NCBI RefSeq assembly: GCF_011064845.1
Contig: NZ_CP049015.1
Coordinates: 1,426,001 to 1,490,000 of the forward strand
Length of the DNA: 64,000 nucleotides
Direction of reading: 5' to 3'
Origin: Citrobacter freundii ATCC 8090 = MTCC 1658 = NBRC 12681
Lineage (GTDB): Bacteria > Pseudomonadota > Gammaproteobacteria > Enterobacterales > Enterobacteriaceae
Shown: in pieces, positions 18,501-27,419 of the stretch
Position numbering within the stretch: the stretch's first letter is position 1
Layout: every line of letters starts with the position of its first letter
Translations under genes and position numbers: made by a program
Notes under the pieces: model-generated
The model's input: the letters and a program-made list of their open reading frames with translations, nothing else
What the model was told of the DNA's origin: nothing
The model's database searches: none

Positions 18501-19463
18501 GAGACCACCATCGCGCAGTCTTTTGCGGCCTTGCTGGATTGTGAGGTGAATGATGTAGAGGCTGATTTCTTTGCGCTTGGTGGGCATTCGCTGCTGGCGA
18601 TGAAGCTGGCAGCGCAGTTGAGCCGCATTTTTGAGCGTCAGGTGACGCCCGGGCAGATTATGGTGGCTTCCACCGTGGAACAACTGAGCGCATTGCTGGA
18701 GAGCAATGATGATGAACAGTCGCAGCGTCTGGGATTCGAGACGCTATTGCCACTGCGTGAAAGTCACGGCCCAACGTTGTTCTGCTTCCATCCGGCGTCG
18801 GGTTTTGCCTGGCAGTTTAGCGTGCTGTCGCGTTATCTCAGCCCTCAGTGGTCGATTATGGGTATTCAGTCGCCACGACCGGATGGCCCGATGCAAACGG
18901 CGGAAAATCTCGACTCGGTATGCGAACATCACCTGGCAACGCTGCTCAGTCAACAACCTCACGGACCTTACTATTTATTAGGTTATTCGCTGGGCGGCAC
19001 GCTGGCACAGGGGATCGCCGCGCGCTTACATGCCAGAGGAGAGTCGGTTGCATTCCTCGGTCTGTTGGATACCTGGCCGCCAGAGACGCAAAACTGGCAA
19101 GAAAAAGAGGCCAATGGGCTGGATCCAGCGGTGCTGGCGGAGATCGAGCGTGAACGCGAAGCGTTTCTGGCGGCGCAGCAGGGGAATGCGTCAGAGGGCT
19201 TATTTAACGCTATAGAAGGCAACTACGCCGATGCGGTTCGCCTGCTCACCACGGCGCACAGCGTGCCGTTTGCAGGTCACGCCACGTTGTTCGTTGCTGA
19301 GCGTACCTTAGTGCCGGGTGTCAGCCCTGAACGTAGCTGGGCCCCGTGGATATCCAGTCTGGATGTTTACCGCCACGACTGCGCGCATGTTGATATTATT
19401 TCTCCCGTCTCGTTTGAGGTGATAGGGCCAATCATAAACACCCTGATCAATAAATCGGTATAA
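15573..19463 (+). CDS. entF: enterobactin non-ribosomal peptide synthetase EntF
   Basis: EntF activates L-serine, condenses it with 2,3-dihydroxybenzoate from EntB, and cyclises three units into enterobactin. The 1296-residue enzyme shows all four domains. These are condensation (HHLLVDG, residues 137-143), adenylation (FTSGSTGRPKG, about 602-612), thiolation (LGGHSLL with carrier S1006) and thioesterase (GYSLGG with S1139). The ATG at 15573 overlaps ybdZ by four bases. An in-frame extension upstream lies inside ybdZ and is not used. Length agrees with the E. coli protein (1293). It is probably Fur-regulated from the fes promoter. Confidence 0.98.
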   Translation: MTQRLPLVAAQPGIWMAEKLSTLPSAWSVAHYVELTGELDALLLAKAVVAGLEQADTLRMQFSEDNGEVWQWVDPALTFAQPEIIDLREKSNPHEAARALMQADLQQDIRADGNKPLVFHQLLQVGDKRWYWYQRYHHLLVDGFSFPAITRQIAAIYRAWLDGESTPDSPFTPFAEVVEEYQQYRQSDAWQRDGAFWREQRKQLPPPASLSNNPLPGRSASADIIRMKLTAPEGAFRRLAARMPDVQRADLALALVALWLGRLCSRMDYAAGFIFMRRMGSAALTSTGPVLNVLPFGVRLDAAENLPALAQRLAGQLKKMRRHQRYDAEQIVRDSGRAAGAEPLFGPVLNVKIFDYHLNIPGVQAQTHTLATGPVNDLELALFPDENGGLSIEILANKQRYDAETLAQHASRLIGLIEQFADNPSLCCGDAGMLLPTEHERLAKINDTTVEIPFTTLSALVTQQADKTPDAPALADARYQFSYREMRQQVVALASLLRERGVRPGDSVAVALPRSVFLTLALHGIVEAGAAWLPLDTGYPDDRLRMMLEDAKPKLLIATEEQLARFSDIPGLESLCYDSPLPAEDSAPLALSQPNHTAYIIFTSGSTGRPKGVMVGQTAIVNRLLWMQNHYPLTADDVVAQKTPCSFDVSVWEFFWPFIAGAKLVMAEPEAHRDPLAMQQFFARYRVTTTHFVPSMLAAFVASLTPEAARESCASLKRVFCSGEALPADLCREWEQLTHAPLHNLYGPTEAAVDVSWYPAWGEDLAAVTGNSVPIGYPVWNTGLRILDAMMRPVPFGVAGDLYLTGIQLAQGYLGRPDLTASRFIADPFNVGERMYRTGDVARWLENGAVEYLGRSDDQLKIRGQRIELGEIDRVMQQLPDVEHAVAHACVFNQAAATGGDARQLVGYLVSQSGLPLDTAVLRERLREKLPAHMVPTVLLQLAELPLSANGKLDRKALPMPQLTSRVSGRAPRSGTETTIAQSFAALLDCEVNDVEADFFALGGHSLLAMKLAAQLSRIFERQVTPGQIMVASTVEQLSALLESNDDEQSQRLGFETLLPLRESHGPTLFCFHPASGFAWQFSVLSRYLSPQWSIMGIQSPRPDGPMQTAENLDSVCEHHLATLLSQQPHGPYYLLGYSLGGTLAQGIAARLHARGESVAFLGLLDTWPPETQNWQEKEANGLDPAVLAEIEREREAFLAAQQGNASEGLFNAIEGNYADAVRLLTTAHSVPFAGHATLFVAERTLVPGVSPERSWAPWISSLDVYRHDCAHVDIISPVSFEVIGPIINTLINKSV

Positions 19464-19495
19464 CCAGACTTATTTCGTTATCGGAACGATCGAAT

Positions 19496-19528
19496 AACTC
19501 CATAATGTAAATGATATGTTATGGAGTT
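19496..19528. repeat. inverted repeat downstream of entF
   Basis: Ten-base perfect arms AACTCCATAA and TTATGGAGTT surround a 13-base A/T-rich loop, in the 228-base gap between entF and fepE. It may limit readthrough from entF. The downstream sequence (GATCTTTCTT) is only weakly T-rich, so it could also be an operator. Confidence 0.5.
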
Positions 19529-19691
19529 GATCTTTCTTGGGGACAGAGGGCGATTAAAGGGGTGAATAAATTCCTAATATAATTTTTGGTAGGGCTTCCA
19601 GCACAAAGAGTGTTTCGGATTATTCTGACTAGCTGGTAGACTCCCCCCACAGAAATGTTTTTCTTTTGGGAAAGTTTTCAGGTCACGCAAC

Positions 19692-20825
19692 ATGTCATCA
19701 TTAAATATTAAGCAAGATAGCGTTTCGGAATTTACTGGCTATCCTCAGCCAGCGGCAAACGCAAATGAAATCGATTTAGTGAACCTAATCGAAATCTTAT
19801 GGCGAGCAAAAACGAAAATTATCGCGACCGTTTTCGCCTTTGCTTGTGTGGGTATTCTGGTATCTTTCCTGCTTCCGCAAAAATGGACCAGTCAGGCAAT
19901 CGTGACCCCCGCAGAACCGATTCAGTGGCAGAGTCTCGAGAATACGTTGACCAAATTGCGCGTGCTGGATATGGATATTAGCGTTAGCCGTGGTGATGTG
20001 TTTAACCTGTTTATCAAAAAATTCCAGTCGCCTTCATTGTTAGAAGAATATCTGCGCTCTTCACCTTACGTGATGGATCAATTGAAAGGCGCTGATATCG
20101 ACGAAATGGACCTGCACCGGGCAATCGTGAGGCTCAGTGAAAATATGAAAGCGACCGACAGCAATGCAGTAAAAAAGAATGAAACCTCGCTGTATACCGC
20201 ATGGACTCTGAGTTTTACCGCGCCGCTAGCCGAAGAAGCCCAGTCTGTGCTGAAGGGCTATATCCAGTATATTTCTGATGTTGTAGTGAAAGAAACGCTG
20301 GAAGATATTCGCAATAAACTGTCCATCAAAACCAGCTTCGAGAAAGAAAGGCTGGAGATGGATCGCGTCAGGCTCAAGAACCAACTGGAAGCAAATATCC
20401 AGCGACTGAACTACTCGCTGGAGATTGCCAATGCCGCCGGGATTAAAAAGCCGGTCTACAGTAATGGCCAGGCGGTGAAGGATGACCCTGATTTCTCTAT
20501 TTCACTGGGTGCTGACGGCATCGAACGTAAATTAGAAATAGAAAAATCAGTAACGGATGTTGCTGAAATTAACGGTGAATTACGTAATCGGCAGTATCAC
20601 GTTGAGCAACTGTTAGCGATGAATGTGAGCGACGTAAAATTCACACCGTTTAAATATCAACTTACGCCTTCGCTGCCGGTGAAAAAAGATGGCCCGGCTA
20701 AATCAATGATCGTTATTCTGGCCGCATTACTGGGTGGAATGGTGGCGTGTGGTGGCGTTCTGCTGAACTATGCCATGGTGTCGCGTAAGCAAAAAATGAC
20801 GTTTATTGATCAGCAACTGGTGTGA
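19692..20825 (+). CDS. fepE: Wzz-family polysaccharide chain-length regulator FepE
   Basis: The 377-residue protein matches FepE. Despite its name and place among enterobactin genes, FepE is an inner-membrane Wzz/PCP1 protein that in Salmonella sets very long O-antigen modal length. It has two terminal membrane segments (about 37-59 and near 339-360, ILAALLGGMVACGGVLL) enclosing a long periplasmic coiled-coil part. The extended conserved block AAGIKKPVYSNGQAVKDDPDF is typical. It is not overlapped with entF and has a 228-base upstream region, so it probably has its own promoter. No role in iron uptake is shown by the sequence. Confidence 0.95.
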   Translation: MSSLNIKQDSVSEFTGYPQPAANANEIDLVNLIEILWRAKTKIIATVFAFACVGILVSFLLPQKWTSQAIVTPAEPIQWQSLENTLTKLRVLDMDISVSRGDVFNLFIKKFQSPSLLEEYLRSSPYVMDQLKGADIDEMDLHRAIVRLSENMKATDSNAVKKNETSLYTAWTLSFTAPLAEEAQSVLKGYIQYISDVVVKETLEDIRNKLSIKTSFEKERLEMDRVRLKNQLEANIQRLNYSLEIANAAGIKKPVYSNGQAVKDDPDFSISLGADGIERKLEIEKSVTDVAEINGELRNRQYHVEQLLAMNVSDVKFTPFKYQLTPSLPVKKDGPAKSMIVILAALLGGMVACGGVLLNYAMVSRKQKMTFIDQQLV

Positions 20826-20829
20826 TGAA

Positions 20830-20865
20830 TTATCGTATGGCGGCAAGCCAGCCGCCTTACGATAA
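20830..20865. terminator. bidirectional hairpin between fepE and fepC
   Basis: TTATCGTA-T-GGCGGC (20830-20844) pairs with GCCGCC-T-TACGATAA (20851-20865) around AAGCCA: 14 pairs with a single T-T mismatch. It occupies nearly the whole gap between two convergent genes and should end transcription from both. Confidence 0.75.
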
Positions 20866-20871
20866 CGCGTG

Positions 20872-21669
20872 TTATTTGCTGCGTCCAAGTGGCACTACTA
20901 ACGGCGTTCCGGCAACTGGATCGTCGATAATCATACAGCGCAGTCCATAGATTTTTTCAATAAGCTGCGCGGTGACGATCTCCTTCGGTGCACCCTCGGC
21001 AATAATTTTTCCATCTCGCAGCGCAATCAGATGCGTCGCATAGCGACAGGCCTGATTCAGGTCGTGCAAAACGGCGGCCAGCGTGTAGCCTTTTTCCCGG
21101 TTTAACTCACTCAGCAGTTCCAGCAGATCGATCTGATGACTGATATCCAGCCAGGTGGTGGGTTCATCAAGCAGCATAATCGACGTTTCCTGCGCCAGCA
21201 CCATCGCAATCCATGCACGTTGACGTTGTCCGCCGGAAAGGGTATCCACACTTTGTGATGCCAGGTGGGTGATACCCGTCGCCTGCATGGCGTTTGAGAC
21301 CGCAATTTCATCCTCTTGCCGCCAGCGGGTAAACAGCGGCTGGTGCGGATAGCGCCCGCGGGCAACCAGCTCTTGTACCGTAATATCTCCCGGCGTGGTT
21401 GCGTTTTGCGCCAGCAAACCTATTCTTCGGGCGACTTCCTTGCTGGCATAGTGTTGAATATGTTCGCCGTCGAGCCAGACCTTGCCGTTCGCGGGCGTCA
21501 TCAGGCGACTAAGCGTGCGCAGCAATGTCGATTTCCCGCAGCCATTTGGCCCGATAATCGCGGTGAAGTGACCGTCGGGAATCGACACATTGAGGTTTTC
21601 CGCCACGGTAAACTTGCCATAACCCAACGTTAACTGGTCGCCACGCAAACGGGCTACTGATTCGGTCAT
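20872..21669 (-). CDS. fepC: ferric enterobactin ABC transporter ATPase FepC
   Basis: The 265-residue cytoplasmic ATPase powers the FepD-FepG permease. It has Walker A at residues 40-48 (GPNGCGKST), the signature LSGGQRQRAW and Walker B IMLLDEP, and it resembles E. coli FepC closely. The start ATG at 21669 overlaps the fepG stop by four bases. A longer open frame reaches into fepG and is not the likely start. It is the last gene of fepD-fepG-fepC. Confidence 0.97.
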   Translation of the reverse strand: MTESVARLRGDQLTLGYGKFTVAENLNVSIPDGHFTAIIGPNGCGKSTLLRTLSRLMTPANGKVWLDGEHIQHYASKEVARRIGLLAQNATTPGDITVQELVARGRYPHQPLFTRWRQEDEIAVSNAMQATGITHLASQSVDTLSGGQRQRAWIAMVLAQETSIMLLDEPTTWLDISHQIDLLELLSELNREKGYTLAAVLHDLNQACRYATHLIALRDGKIIAEGAPKEIVTAQLIEKIYGLRCMIIDDPVAGTPLVVPLGRSK

Positions 21670-22658
21670 TTTTTGCGGGACTCCTGAATTAACAAGACGA
21701 TAAGATAAATACCGCCGAGGCTTACGGTGACAACGCCCACCGGAAGCTGATAAGGCATAAACAGCTGTTGGGCGCATAAATCCGCCATCAACAGCAGCAA
21801 CGCGCCGCACAGCGCTGACAGGGTTAATCCCCAGCGCGATGTGCCGCTTATACGTCGCGCGATATGCGGCGCGACAAGGGCAATAAACGAGATAGGACCC
21901 GCCAGCGCGGTGGCGGCAGCGGTCAGTACAACCGCAACCAGCATCATCATCAGACGCGAGCGCTCAACGCTGACACCAAGCGCACAGGCACTGTCATCAC
22001 CCATTTCCAGTAAGCGCATCCGGCGTACCAGCAATGTGGCGCATACCAGCATGATGATAATCAGCGGGGCAGACGGCCAGGTTTTGGCCCAGGTCAGGCC
22101 ATTGAGCGATCCAGCGTTCCACAGTCCAGCCGTTAGCGCGGTTTCTAATGATGCTTTCAGCAGTAGCCAGGTGTTGAACGCCACCAGCATGGCGCGTATG
22201 CCGATACCAATAATAATTAGCCGGAAGGTGTCGATCCCATTGCGCCAGGCGAGCGCCCAGACCACCAGAGAAGTCAGGATCCCACCGAGCATGGCTGCCA
22301 GTGCGATCGCGGTAAGATGCTGTCCGAACAGCACCATTGCCACCAGCACACCGCTCCAGGCCCCGGTATTGAAACCCATCACATCCGGGCTACCCAGCGG
22401 GTTACGCATCAGCGACTGAAATATTGCGCCGCTCACGCCGAGCGCTGCGCCAATCAATAGTGCCATGAGCACGCGTGGCAAACGCCATTCGGTCACCACC
22501 AGGGTAATACTGCGCGGCGCATCGCCGAGCAGGGCGGCAATAATTTGCTGGGTTTCCAGCGTAACAACGCCGCTACGCAGGCTCCATAAACCAATGACGA
22601 GACAACCTGCAACCAGCAGTAGGCTGCTGATTATCAGGCGGCGGGAGAGGTGCATCAT
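21666..22658 (-). CDS. fepG: ferric enterobactin permease subunit FepG
   Basis: The 330-residue FecCD-family permease has about ten membrane helices and forms the inner-membrane channel with FepD. Family features include the block GAIFQSLMRNPLGSPDVMGFNTGAW and the cytoplasmic coupling region PISFIALVAPHIARRISG. It overlaps fepD and fepC by four bases at each end, which indicates tight coupling within the fepDGC operon. Confidence 0.97.
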   Translation of the reverse strand: MMHLSRRLIISSLLLVAGCLVIGLWSLRSGVVTLETQQIIAALLGDAPRSITLVVTEWRLPRVLMALLIGAALGVSGAIFQSLMRNPLGSPDVMGFNTGAWSGVLVAMVLFGQHLTAIALAAMLGGILTSLVVWALAWRNGIDTFRLIIIGIGIRAMLVAFNTWLLLKASLETALTAGLWNAGSLNGLTWAKTWPSAPLIIIMLVCATLLVRRMRLLEMGDDSACALGVSVERSRLMMMLVAVVLTAAATALAGPISFIALVAPHIARRISGTSRWGLTLSALCGALLLLMADLCAQQLFMPYQLPVGVVTVSLGGIYLIVLLIQESRKK

Positions 22659-23662
22659 GCGCCACCCCCGCGCGATTTACGGCGTACCAGAAAGATAAGC
22701 ACCGGCGCGCCGATGAAAGCGCTGACCACCGACACGCGCAGCTCGCCGGGAACAATCAGGCGACCGATGATATCGGCAATCAGTAACAGAGAAGGGGTTG
22801 CCAACAGGGTGACGGGCAGTGACCAGCGGTGATCCGCCCCCACCAGCCAGCGCGCCATGTGAGGTATCATCAGGCCGATAAAGGCGATAGGACCGACAAT
22901 CGCGGTCGCGCTGCCGCACAGTACAGTAATCACCAGCAGGCCAATAAACTGTGTGCGAGCGACTTTACTACCAAGCGCAGTAGCAGTGTCGCTCCCGAGG
23001 CTCAGGCTATTCAGGGCGCGACTGAGGAACAGCGCGACAGCCGCGGCAATCAGTACTGGTACCAATACAACCTTCAGCGTTTGCAGGCTGCGGATATCCA
23101 GTGAGCCAGCTTGCCAGAAACGCAACTGATCGTAAACGTCCGGGTTGAGCAGGGCGATGCCGGTGGATAATCCTTCCAGCACCGCGCCCAGGGCAACGCC
23201 CGCCAGCGTCAAACGTACCGGGCTTAACTGCCCACCGCCCTGACTACCGGTAAAAGCTACGATCAGTGACGCAGCCAGCGCACCGCAAAAGGCCATCAGC
23301 AGTTGCTCTTGCGCAGAGGAAAAGCCGAACAGCGCGGCGCCCAGCACAATAGCGAAGCTGGCACCGGAGTTGACGCCCAGAATGCCGGGATCGGCTAGAG
23401 GGTTACGCGTGAGCGTTTGCATTAATGCGCCAGCCAGGCCCAGCGCACCACCGGCGAGCAGCCCCGCCAGCGTGCGTGGGAGTCGCGCGTCAAGCACGAT
23501 GGTGCAATCAGCGCTTTGACAACTGCCGGTGAGCGCATCCAGCACCACGGAGGCAGGTAGCGACTTGGCGCCAATAACCAGACTTAATACCGTGGTCAGA
23601 ACAAGTAATAACAATAGTCCGGGCACGGCGAAGGCGCGTGTCGCGGAAACAGAGCATGACAT
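22655..23662 (-). CDS. fepD: ferric enterobactin permease subunit FepD
   Basis: The 335-residue FecCD-family permease has about ten membrane helices. Segments such as GALMQTLTRNPLADPGILGVNSGAS and PIAFIGLMIPHMARWLVG are typical and parallel those of FepG, its heterodimer partner. It is first in the fepDGC operon and diverges from entS across a near-consensus Fur box. ATG 23662 is chosen; the other nearby ATG is out of frame. Confidence 0.97.
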   Translation of the reverse strand: MSCSVSATRAFAVPGLLLLLVLTTVLSLVIGAKSLPASVVLDALTGSCQSADCTIVLDARLPRTLAGLLAGGALGLAGALMQTLTRNPLADPGILGVNSGASFAIVLGAALFGFSSAQEQLLMAFCGALAASLIVAFTGSQGGGQLSPVRLTLAGVALGAVLEGLSTGIALLNPDVYDQLRFWQAGSLDIRSLQTLKVVLVPVLIAAAVALFLSRALNSLSLGSDTATALGSKVARTQFIGLLVITVLCGSATAIVGPIAFIGLMIPHMARWLVGADHRWSLPVTLLATPSLLLIADIIGRLIVPGELRVSVVSAFIGAPVLIFLVRRKSRGGGA

Positions 23663-23674
23663 ATCAACTCCCCT

Positions 23675-23702
23675 GATAATGATAGTAATTATCGTTATCG
23701 AT
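23675..23702. promoter_or_regulatory. Fur box between fepD and entS
   Basis: GATAATGATAGTAATTATCG followed by TTATCGAT is a nearly perfect overlapping Fur operator, 12 bases upstream of the fepD start. It should repress both fepDGC and entS when iron is sufficient. Confidence 0.92.
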
Positions 23703-23771
23703 CTTATTTGGATATGTTAGCATGTGCAGCCATCGAATGGATATTGAAAAAGTACCTGGTAAGGCTCTGTA

Positions 23772-25007
23772 ATGAATCGACAATCATGGCTGCTCAATCT
23801 CAGCCTGTTAAAGACCCACCCTGCATTTCGTGCAGTCTTCCTCGCCCGTTTTATTTCCATTGTCTCTCTGGGGCTACTCGGCGTCGCGGTTCCGGTACAA
23901 ATCCAGATAATGACCCAGTCGACCTGGCAGGTCGGTTTGTCGGTGACGCTGACCGGCAGTGCAATGTTTATTGGTCTGATGGTGGGCGGTGTGCTGGCCG
24001 ACCGCTATGAGCGTAAAAAAGTGATCCTGCTGGCGCGTGGTACCTGTGGCATTGGCTTTATTGGCCTGTGTTTGAATGCGTTACTTCCCGAACCGTCGTT
24101 ACTGGCAATTTATCTGCTTGGCTTATGGGACGGTTTCTTTGCTTCGCTGGGTGTGACTGCTTTGCTGGCAGCGACGCCAGCGCTGGTCGGGCGGGAGAAT
24201 CTGATGCAGGCCGGGGCGATTACCATGCTGACGGTGCGTCTGGGATCGGTAATTTCGCCGATGCTTGGCGGGGTGTTGCTCGCGACCGGCGGTGTGGCCT
24301 GGAACTACGGACTGGCGGCGGCGGGGACCTTCATTACCTTACTACCGTTGCTGAGTCTTCCCGCGTTGCCGCCTCCGCCGCAGCCGCGTGAGCATCCGCT
24401 GAAATCGCTGCTGGCAGCATTCCGCTTTCTGCTTGCCAGCCCGCTGATTGGCGGTATTGCACTGCTCGGTGGTCTGTTAACCATGGCGAGCGCCGTCCGC
24501 GTGCTGTATCCGGCGTTGGCGATTAACTGGCACATGTCGAGTGCGCAAATTGGCCTGCTGTATGCGGCTATTCCGCTGGGGGCAGCCGTGGGTGCATTGA
24601 CCAGCGGACAACTGGCGCACAGTCTTCGTCCGGGACTGATCATGCTGGCATCGACCGTGGCTTCATTTCTGGCTATCGGTCTGTTTGGCTTGATGCCCAT
24701 TTGGCAGCTTGGGGTTATTTGCCTGGCGCTGTTTGGCTGGCTAAGTGCGGTCAGTTCGTTGTTGCAGTACACCCTGTTACAGACGCAGACGCCGGAAGCG
24801 ATGCTCGGGCGAATTAATGGTTTGTGGACCGCACAGAACGTCACCGGCGATGCGATTGGCGCGGCGTTGTTAGGTGGTCTGGGCGCGATGATGACGCCAG
24901 TTGCTTCGGCAAGCGTGAGTGGGTTTGGGCTGGTGATTGTCGGTCTTTTACTGCTGCTGTTGTTGGGAGAAGTGCGCCGATTCCGGCAAGTCCCCGTGAA
25001 TGTCTGA
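23772..25007 (+). CDS. entS: enterobactin exporter EntS
   Basis: The 411-residue MFS transporter exports enterobactin from the cytoplasm to the periplasm; TolC pumps carry it further. It has about twelve membrane helices and the MFS loop motif [14 protein letters not shown]. It matches E. coli EntS (416 residues, formerly YbdA) and diverges from fepD at a Fur box. Its C-terminal tail is slightly shorter than I recall for E. coli. Confidence 0.96.
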   Translation: MNRQSWLLNLSLLKTHPAFRAVFLARFISIVSLGLLGVAVPVQIQIMTQSTWQVGLSVTLTGSAMFIGLMVGGVLADRYERKKVILLARGTCGIGFIGLCLNALLPEPSLLAIYLLGLWDGFFASLGVTALLAATPALVGRENLMQAGAITMLTVRLGSVISPMLGGVLLATGGVAWNYGLAAAGTFITLLPLLSLPALPPPPQPREHPLKSLLAAFRFLLASPLIGGIALLGGLLTMASAVRVLYPALAINWHMSSAQIGLLYAAIPLGAAVGALTSGQLAHSLRPGLIMLASTVASFLAIGLFGLMPIWQLGVICLALFGWLSAVSSLLQYTLLQTQTPEAMLGRINGLWTAQNVTGDAIGAALLGGLGAMMTPVASASVSGFGLVIVGLLLLLLLGEVRRFRQVPVNV

Positions 25008-25027
25008 TCGCGTTGTGCTCTACGGAT

Positions 25028-25062
25028 TGTAGGCCGGATAAGGCGTTAGCCGCATCCGGCGC
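25028..25062. repeat. REP element
   Basis: TGTAGGCCGGATAAGGCG...CGCATCCGGC is a classic enterobacterial REP palindrome, lying between the convergent ends of entS and fepB. Confidence 0.9.
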
Positions 25063-25068
25063 TGGCAA

Positions 25069-26025
25069 TTAAAACAGAGCCGACAGACGTTGCAGCAGCA
25101 GCATTGCGCTGTAGTAGTCGAGACGGAAGGTTTCCGTACCCAGGGCATAAACACGTTTATTTTGCACGGCTGGCAGATGCGCCAGAAGCGGATTAGCGTA
25201 AATAGCATCGGCATCTTTGCTGTCGCCAGCAAACAGGAACAGCGCTTCGCCGTTCAGGCCTGCCGCCAGGTTCTCACCGCCAAGCTGGATGATATCGTGG
25301 CGTTTGCCCTGACTCTGGCTGGTATGCAAGTTGGCAGGCAGCGTTGCCAGCGTGAACCCTAACTGCTCCATCAGCTTGCCTTGCGCTGACTCAGGCGTCC
25401 ACAGGTTGGCGCTGTGCGCCGCGGCGGTATATACCAGCGCGCTGACCGGCTGTGGTGGCAGGGTAATACGTTGCTTAACTGCCTGTAGTTGCTTATCAAA
25501 CTCGGCAATACGCGCAGCAGCCTGTTGCTCCTGACCGGTAATTTCACCTAACTGGGTCAGCAGCGACTGCCAGCTTTTATCGTCGTAATTAATGATGAGC
25601 GTTGGCGCAATGGTGGACAGCTGATCGTACAGCGCGAGGGCAGAATCGCCCCCGGTGGCGCTTACCAGAATCAAATCCGGCATTTGAGCTGCGACGGCCT
25701 CGGCGCTAGGTTCGCCGATATACAGGCGGCTCAGTTTGCGTTCTTTTGCCACTTCGCTCCACTGGCGTAAAAAGCCCTGCGCATCGCCGATGCGATTGTT
25801 CGGCGTAGTGGCACCGCTGGCGATGACCGGGGCATCAATCGCCAGCAGCGAACCGGTGAGGGTCACGCTGGTGGAGACAATTCGCTGCGGTTTATGCTCC
25901 AGCGTATGCGTGCCGCGGCTGTCAGTAACCTGACGCGGCCAGTCGGCGGCGTGACCTGAAGAAATTCCTGAAAGAGATAAACCTGCCAGTAAGAGCACGG
26001 TGCGGCAAAAAGAGGGGAGACTCAC
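25069..26025 (-). CDS. fepB: periplasmic ferric enterobactin-binding protein FepB
   Basis: The 318-residue protein has a Sec signal peptide ending about residue 26 (SSGHA-ADW) and the two-lobed BtuF/FepB-like binding fold (for example [21 protein letters not shown]). It carries ferric enterobactin from FepA to FepDGC. Length equals E. coli FepB. It diverges from entC, with Fur-type sequences on both sides of the shared intergenic region. Confidence 0.97.
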   Translation of the reverse strand: MSLPSFCRTVLLLAGLSLSGISSGHAADWPRQVTDSRGTHTLEHKPQRIVSTSVTLTGSLLAIDAPVIASGATTPNNRIGDAQGFLRQWSEVAKERKLSRLYIGEPSAEAVAAQMPDLILVSATGGDSALALYDQLSTIAPTLIINYDDKSWQSLLTQLGEITGQEQQAAARIAEFDKQLQAVKQRITLPPQPVSALVYTAAAHSANLWTPESAQGKLMEQLGFTLATLPANLHTSQSQGKRHDIIQLGGENLAAGLNGEALFLFAGDSKDADAIYANPLLAHLPAVQNKRVYALGTETFRLDYYSAMLLLQRLSALF

Positions 26026-26053
26026 GAATCAGCTTCCTGTTATCAGTATAAGT

Positions 26054-26072
26054 AATGCTTCTCATTTTCATT
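26054..26072 (-). promoter_or_regulatory. Fur-box-like site upstream of fepB
   Basis: AATGCTTCTCATTTTCATT resembles the fepB-proximal Fur site of E. coli (AATGAGAA-type units on the minus strand), 29 bases upstream of the fepB start. Confidence 0.7.
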
Positions 26073-26167
26073 GTTAGCGAGCAAGGATGCAAGCCAAAGT
26101 CGCACATTGTGCTACCACAAGAGTTGACATACCGCCGCTTTACTTTTAGGTTAGCGACCGAAAATAT

Positions 26168-26185
26168 AAATGATAATCATTATTA
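26168..26185 (+). promoter_or_regulatory. Fur box upstream of entC
   Basis: AAATGATAATCATTATTA is close to the Fur consensus (GATAATGATAATCATTATC) and sits 28 bases before the entC start. It should repress the entCEBAH operon under iron-replete conditions. Confidence 0.9.
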
Positions 26186-26212
26186 GAGCCTTTATCATTT
26201 TTGGAGGATGAT

Positions 26213-27388
26213 ATGGATACGTCACTGGCCGAGGAAAAAACGCAGACTATGCCGACGCTCGCTCCCGACAGTTTTTTCTTTATGTCGCCGTACCGTAGTT
26301 TTACGACGTCAGGATGCTTCGCCCGCTATGCGGAACCGGCAATTGATGGCGATTCGCCAGACAGCCCTTTCCAACAAAAAATGAACGCACTGTTTGCTGA
26401 TGCCAAATCACAGGGTATCGCGAATCCTGTCATGGTCGGGGCGATTCCCTTTGATACCCGCCAGCCATCATCGCTGTTTATTCCCCAATCGTGGCAGAAC
26501 TTTTCTCGTACGGCGAAGCAACAATCATCACGTTACTTTACCGCGCATCAGTCGCTGAACGTCGTGGAACGTAAATCGATCCCGGAACAGGACTTTTTTG
26601 AAGATATGGTCGCCCGGGCGGCTGCGCTGACGTCTACTCCGGAAGTCGACAAAGTGGTGTTGTCACGCCTGATCGATATCACCACCGATGCCAACATTGA
26701 CAGCGGTGCGCTGCTGGAGCGTCTGGTGGCGCAAAATCCAGCGAGCTACAACTTCCATGTGCCGATTGAAGACGGCGGCGTATTGATTGGTGCCAGCCCG
26801 GAATTGCTTCTGCGCAAAGAAGGCGAGCGTTTCAGTTCTCTGCCGCTGGCGGGCTCTGCACGTCGTCAGCCTGATGATGTGCTGGATCGCGAAGCAGGGA
26901 TCCGCCTGCTGGCATCTGAGAAGGACCGCCATGAGCACGAACTGGTGACGCAAGCGATGAAAACGGTATTGCGCGATCGCAGCCGTGAACTGCAACTGCC
27001 TTCTTCTCCGCAGCTGGTTACTACGCCGACGCTCTGGCACCTCGGCACGCCGTTTGAAGGTAAAGCCAACGCGCAGGAAAACGCCCTGACGCTGGCGTGC
27101 CTGCTTCACCCGACACCTGCGCTGAGCGGCTTCCCACATCAGGTTGCGCGCAAGCTTATCGCCGAACTGGAGCCGTTCGATCGCGAACTGTTCGGCGGTA
27201 TTGTCGGCTGGTGTGATGCCGAAGGTAACGGTGAGTGGGTAGTGACGATCCGCTGTGCGAAGCTGCTGCGCAATCAGGTGCGTTTCTTTGCCGGAGCAGG
27301 AATTGTTCCAGCCTCTTCCCCGGTTGCGGAATGGCGTGAAACGGGGGCCAAGCTCTCCACGATGTTGAATGTTTTTGGACTGCATTAA
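26213..27388 (+). CDS. entC: isochorismate synthase EntC
   Basis: EntC converts chorismate to isochorismate, the first step toward 2,3-dihydroxybenzoate. The 391-residue Mg-dependent enzyme has the chorismate-binding fold, with family blocks such as [12 protein letters not shown] and [10 protein letters not shown] and the C-terminal [19 protein letters not shown]. The start ATG follows a strong TTGGAGGATGAT. It heads the entC-entE-entB-entA-entH operon, preceded by a Fur box. Confidence 0.97.
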   Translation: MDTSLAEEKTQTMPTLAPDSFFFMSPYRSFTTSGCFARYAEPAIDGDSPDSPFQQKMNALFADAKSQGIANPVMVGAIPFDTRQPSSLFIPQSWQNFSRTAKQQSSRYFTAHQSLNVVERKSIPEQDFFEDMVARAAALTSTPEVDKVVLSRLIDITTDANIDSGALLERLVAQNPASYNFHVPIEDGGVLIGASPELLLRKEGERFSSLPLAGSARRQPDDVLDREAGIRLLASEKDRHEHELVTQAMKTVLRDRSRELQLPSSPQLVTTPTLWHLGTPFEGKANAQENALTLACLLHPTPALSGFPHQVARKLIAELEPFDRELFGGIVGWCDAEGNGEWVVTIRCAKLLRNQVRFFAGAGIVPASSPVAEWRETGAKLSTMLNVFGLH

Positions 27389-27419
27389 GAGCCTTGTGGA
27401 CTGGTTTTAAGGAGCAATA

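Noticed and set aside
19563..19600. JUMPstart/ops element before fepE
   Set aside because: TTGGTAGGGC only loosely resembles GGCGGTAGCG, and the spacing and context do not fit.
21841..22419. 192-codon open frame antisense to fepG
   Set aside because: Shadow frame across a membrane protein gene; serine/isoleucine-rich product without recognisable domains.
26663..27385. 240-codon open frame antisense to entC
   Set aside because: Shadow of entC with arginine/glutamine-rich product and no family resemblance.
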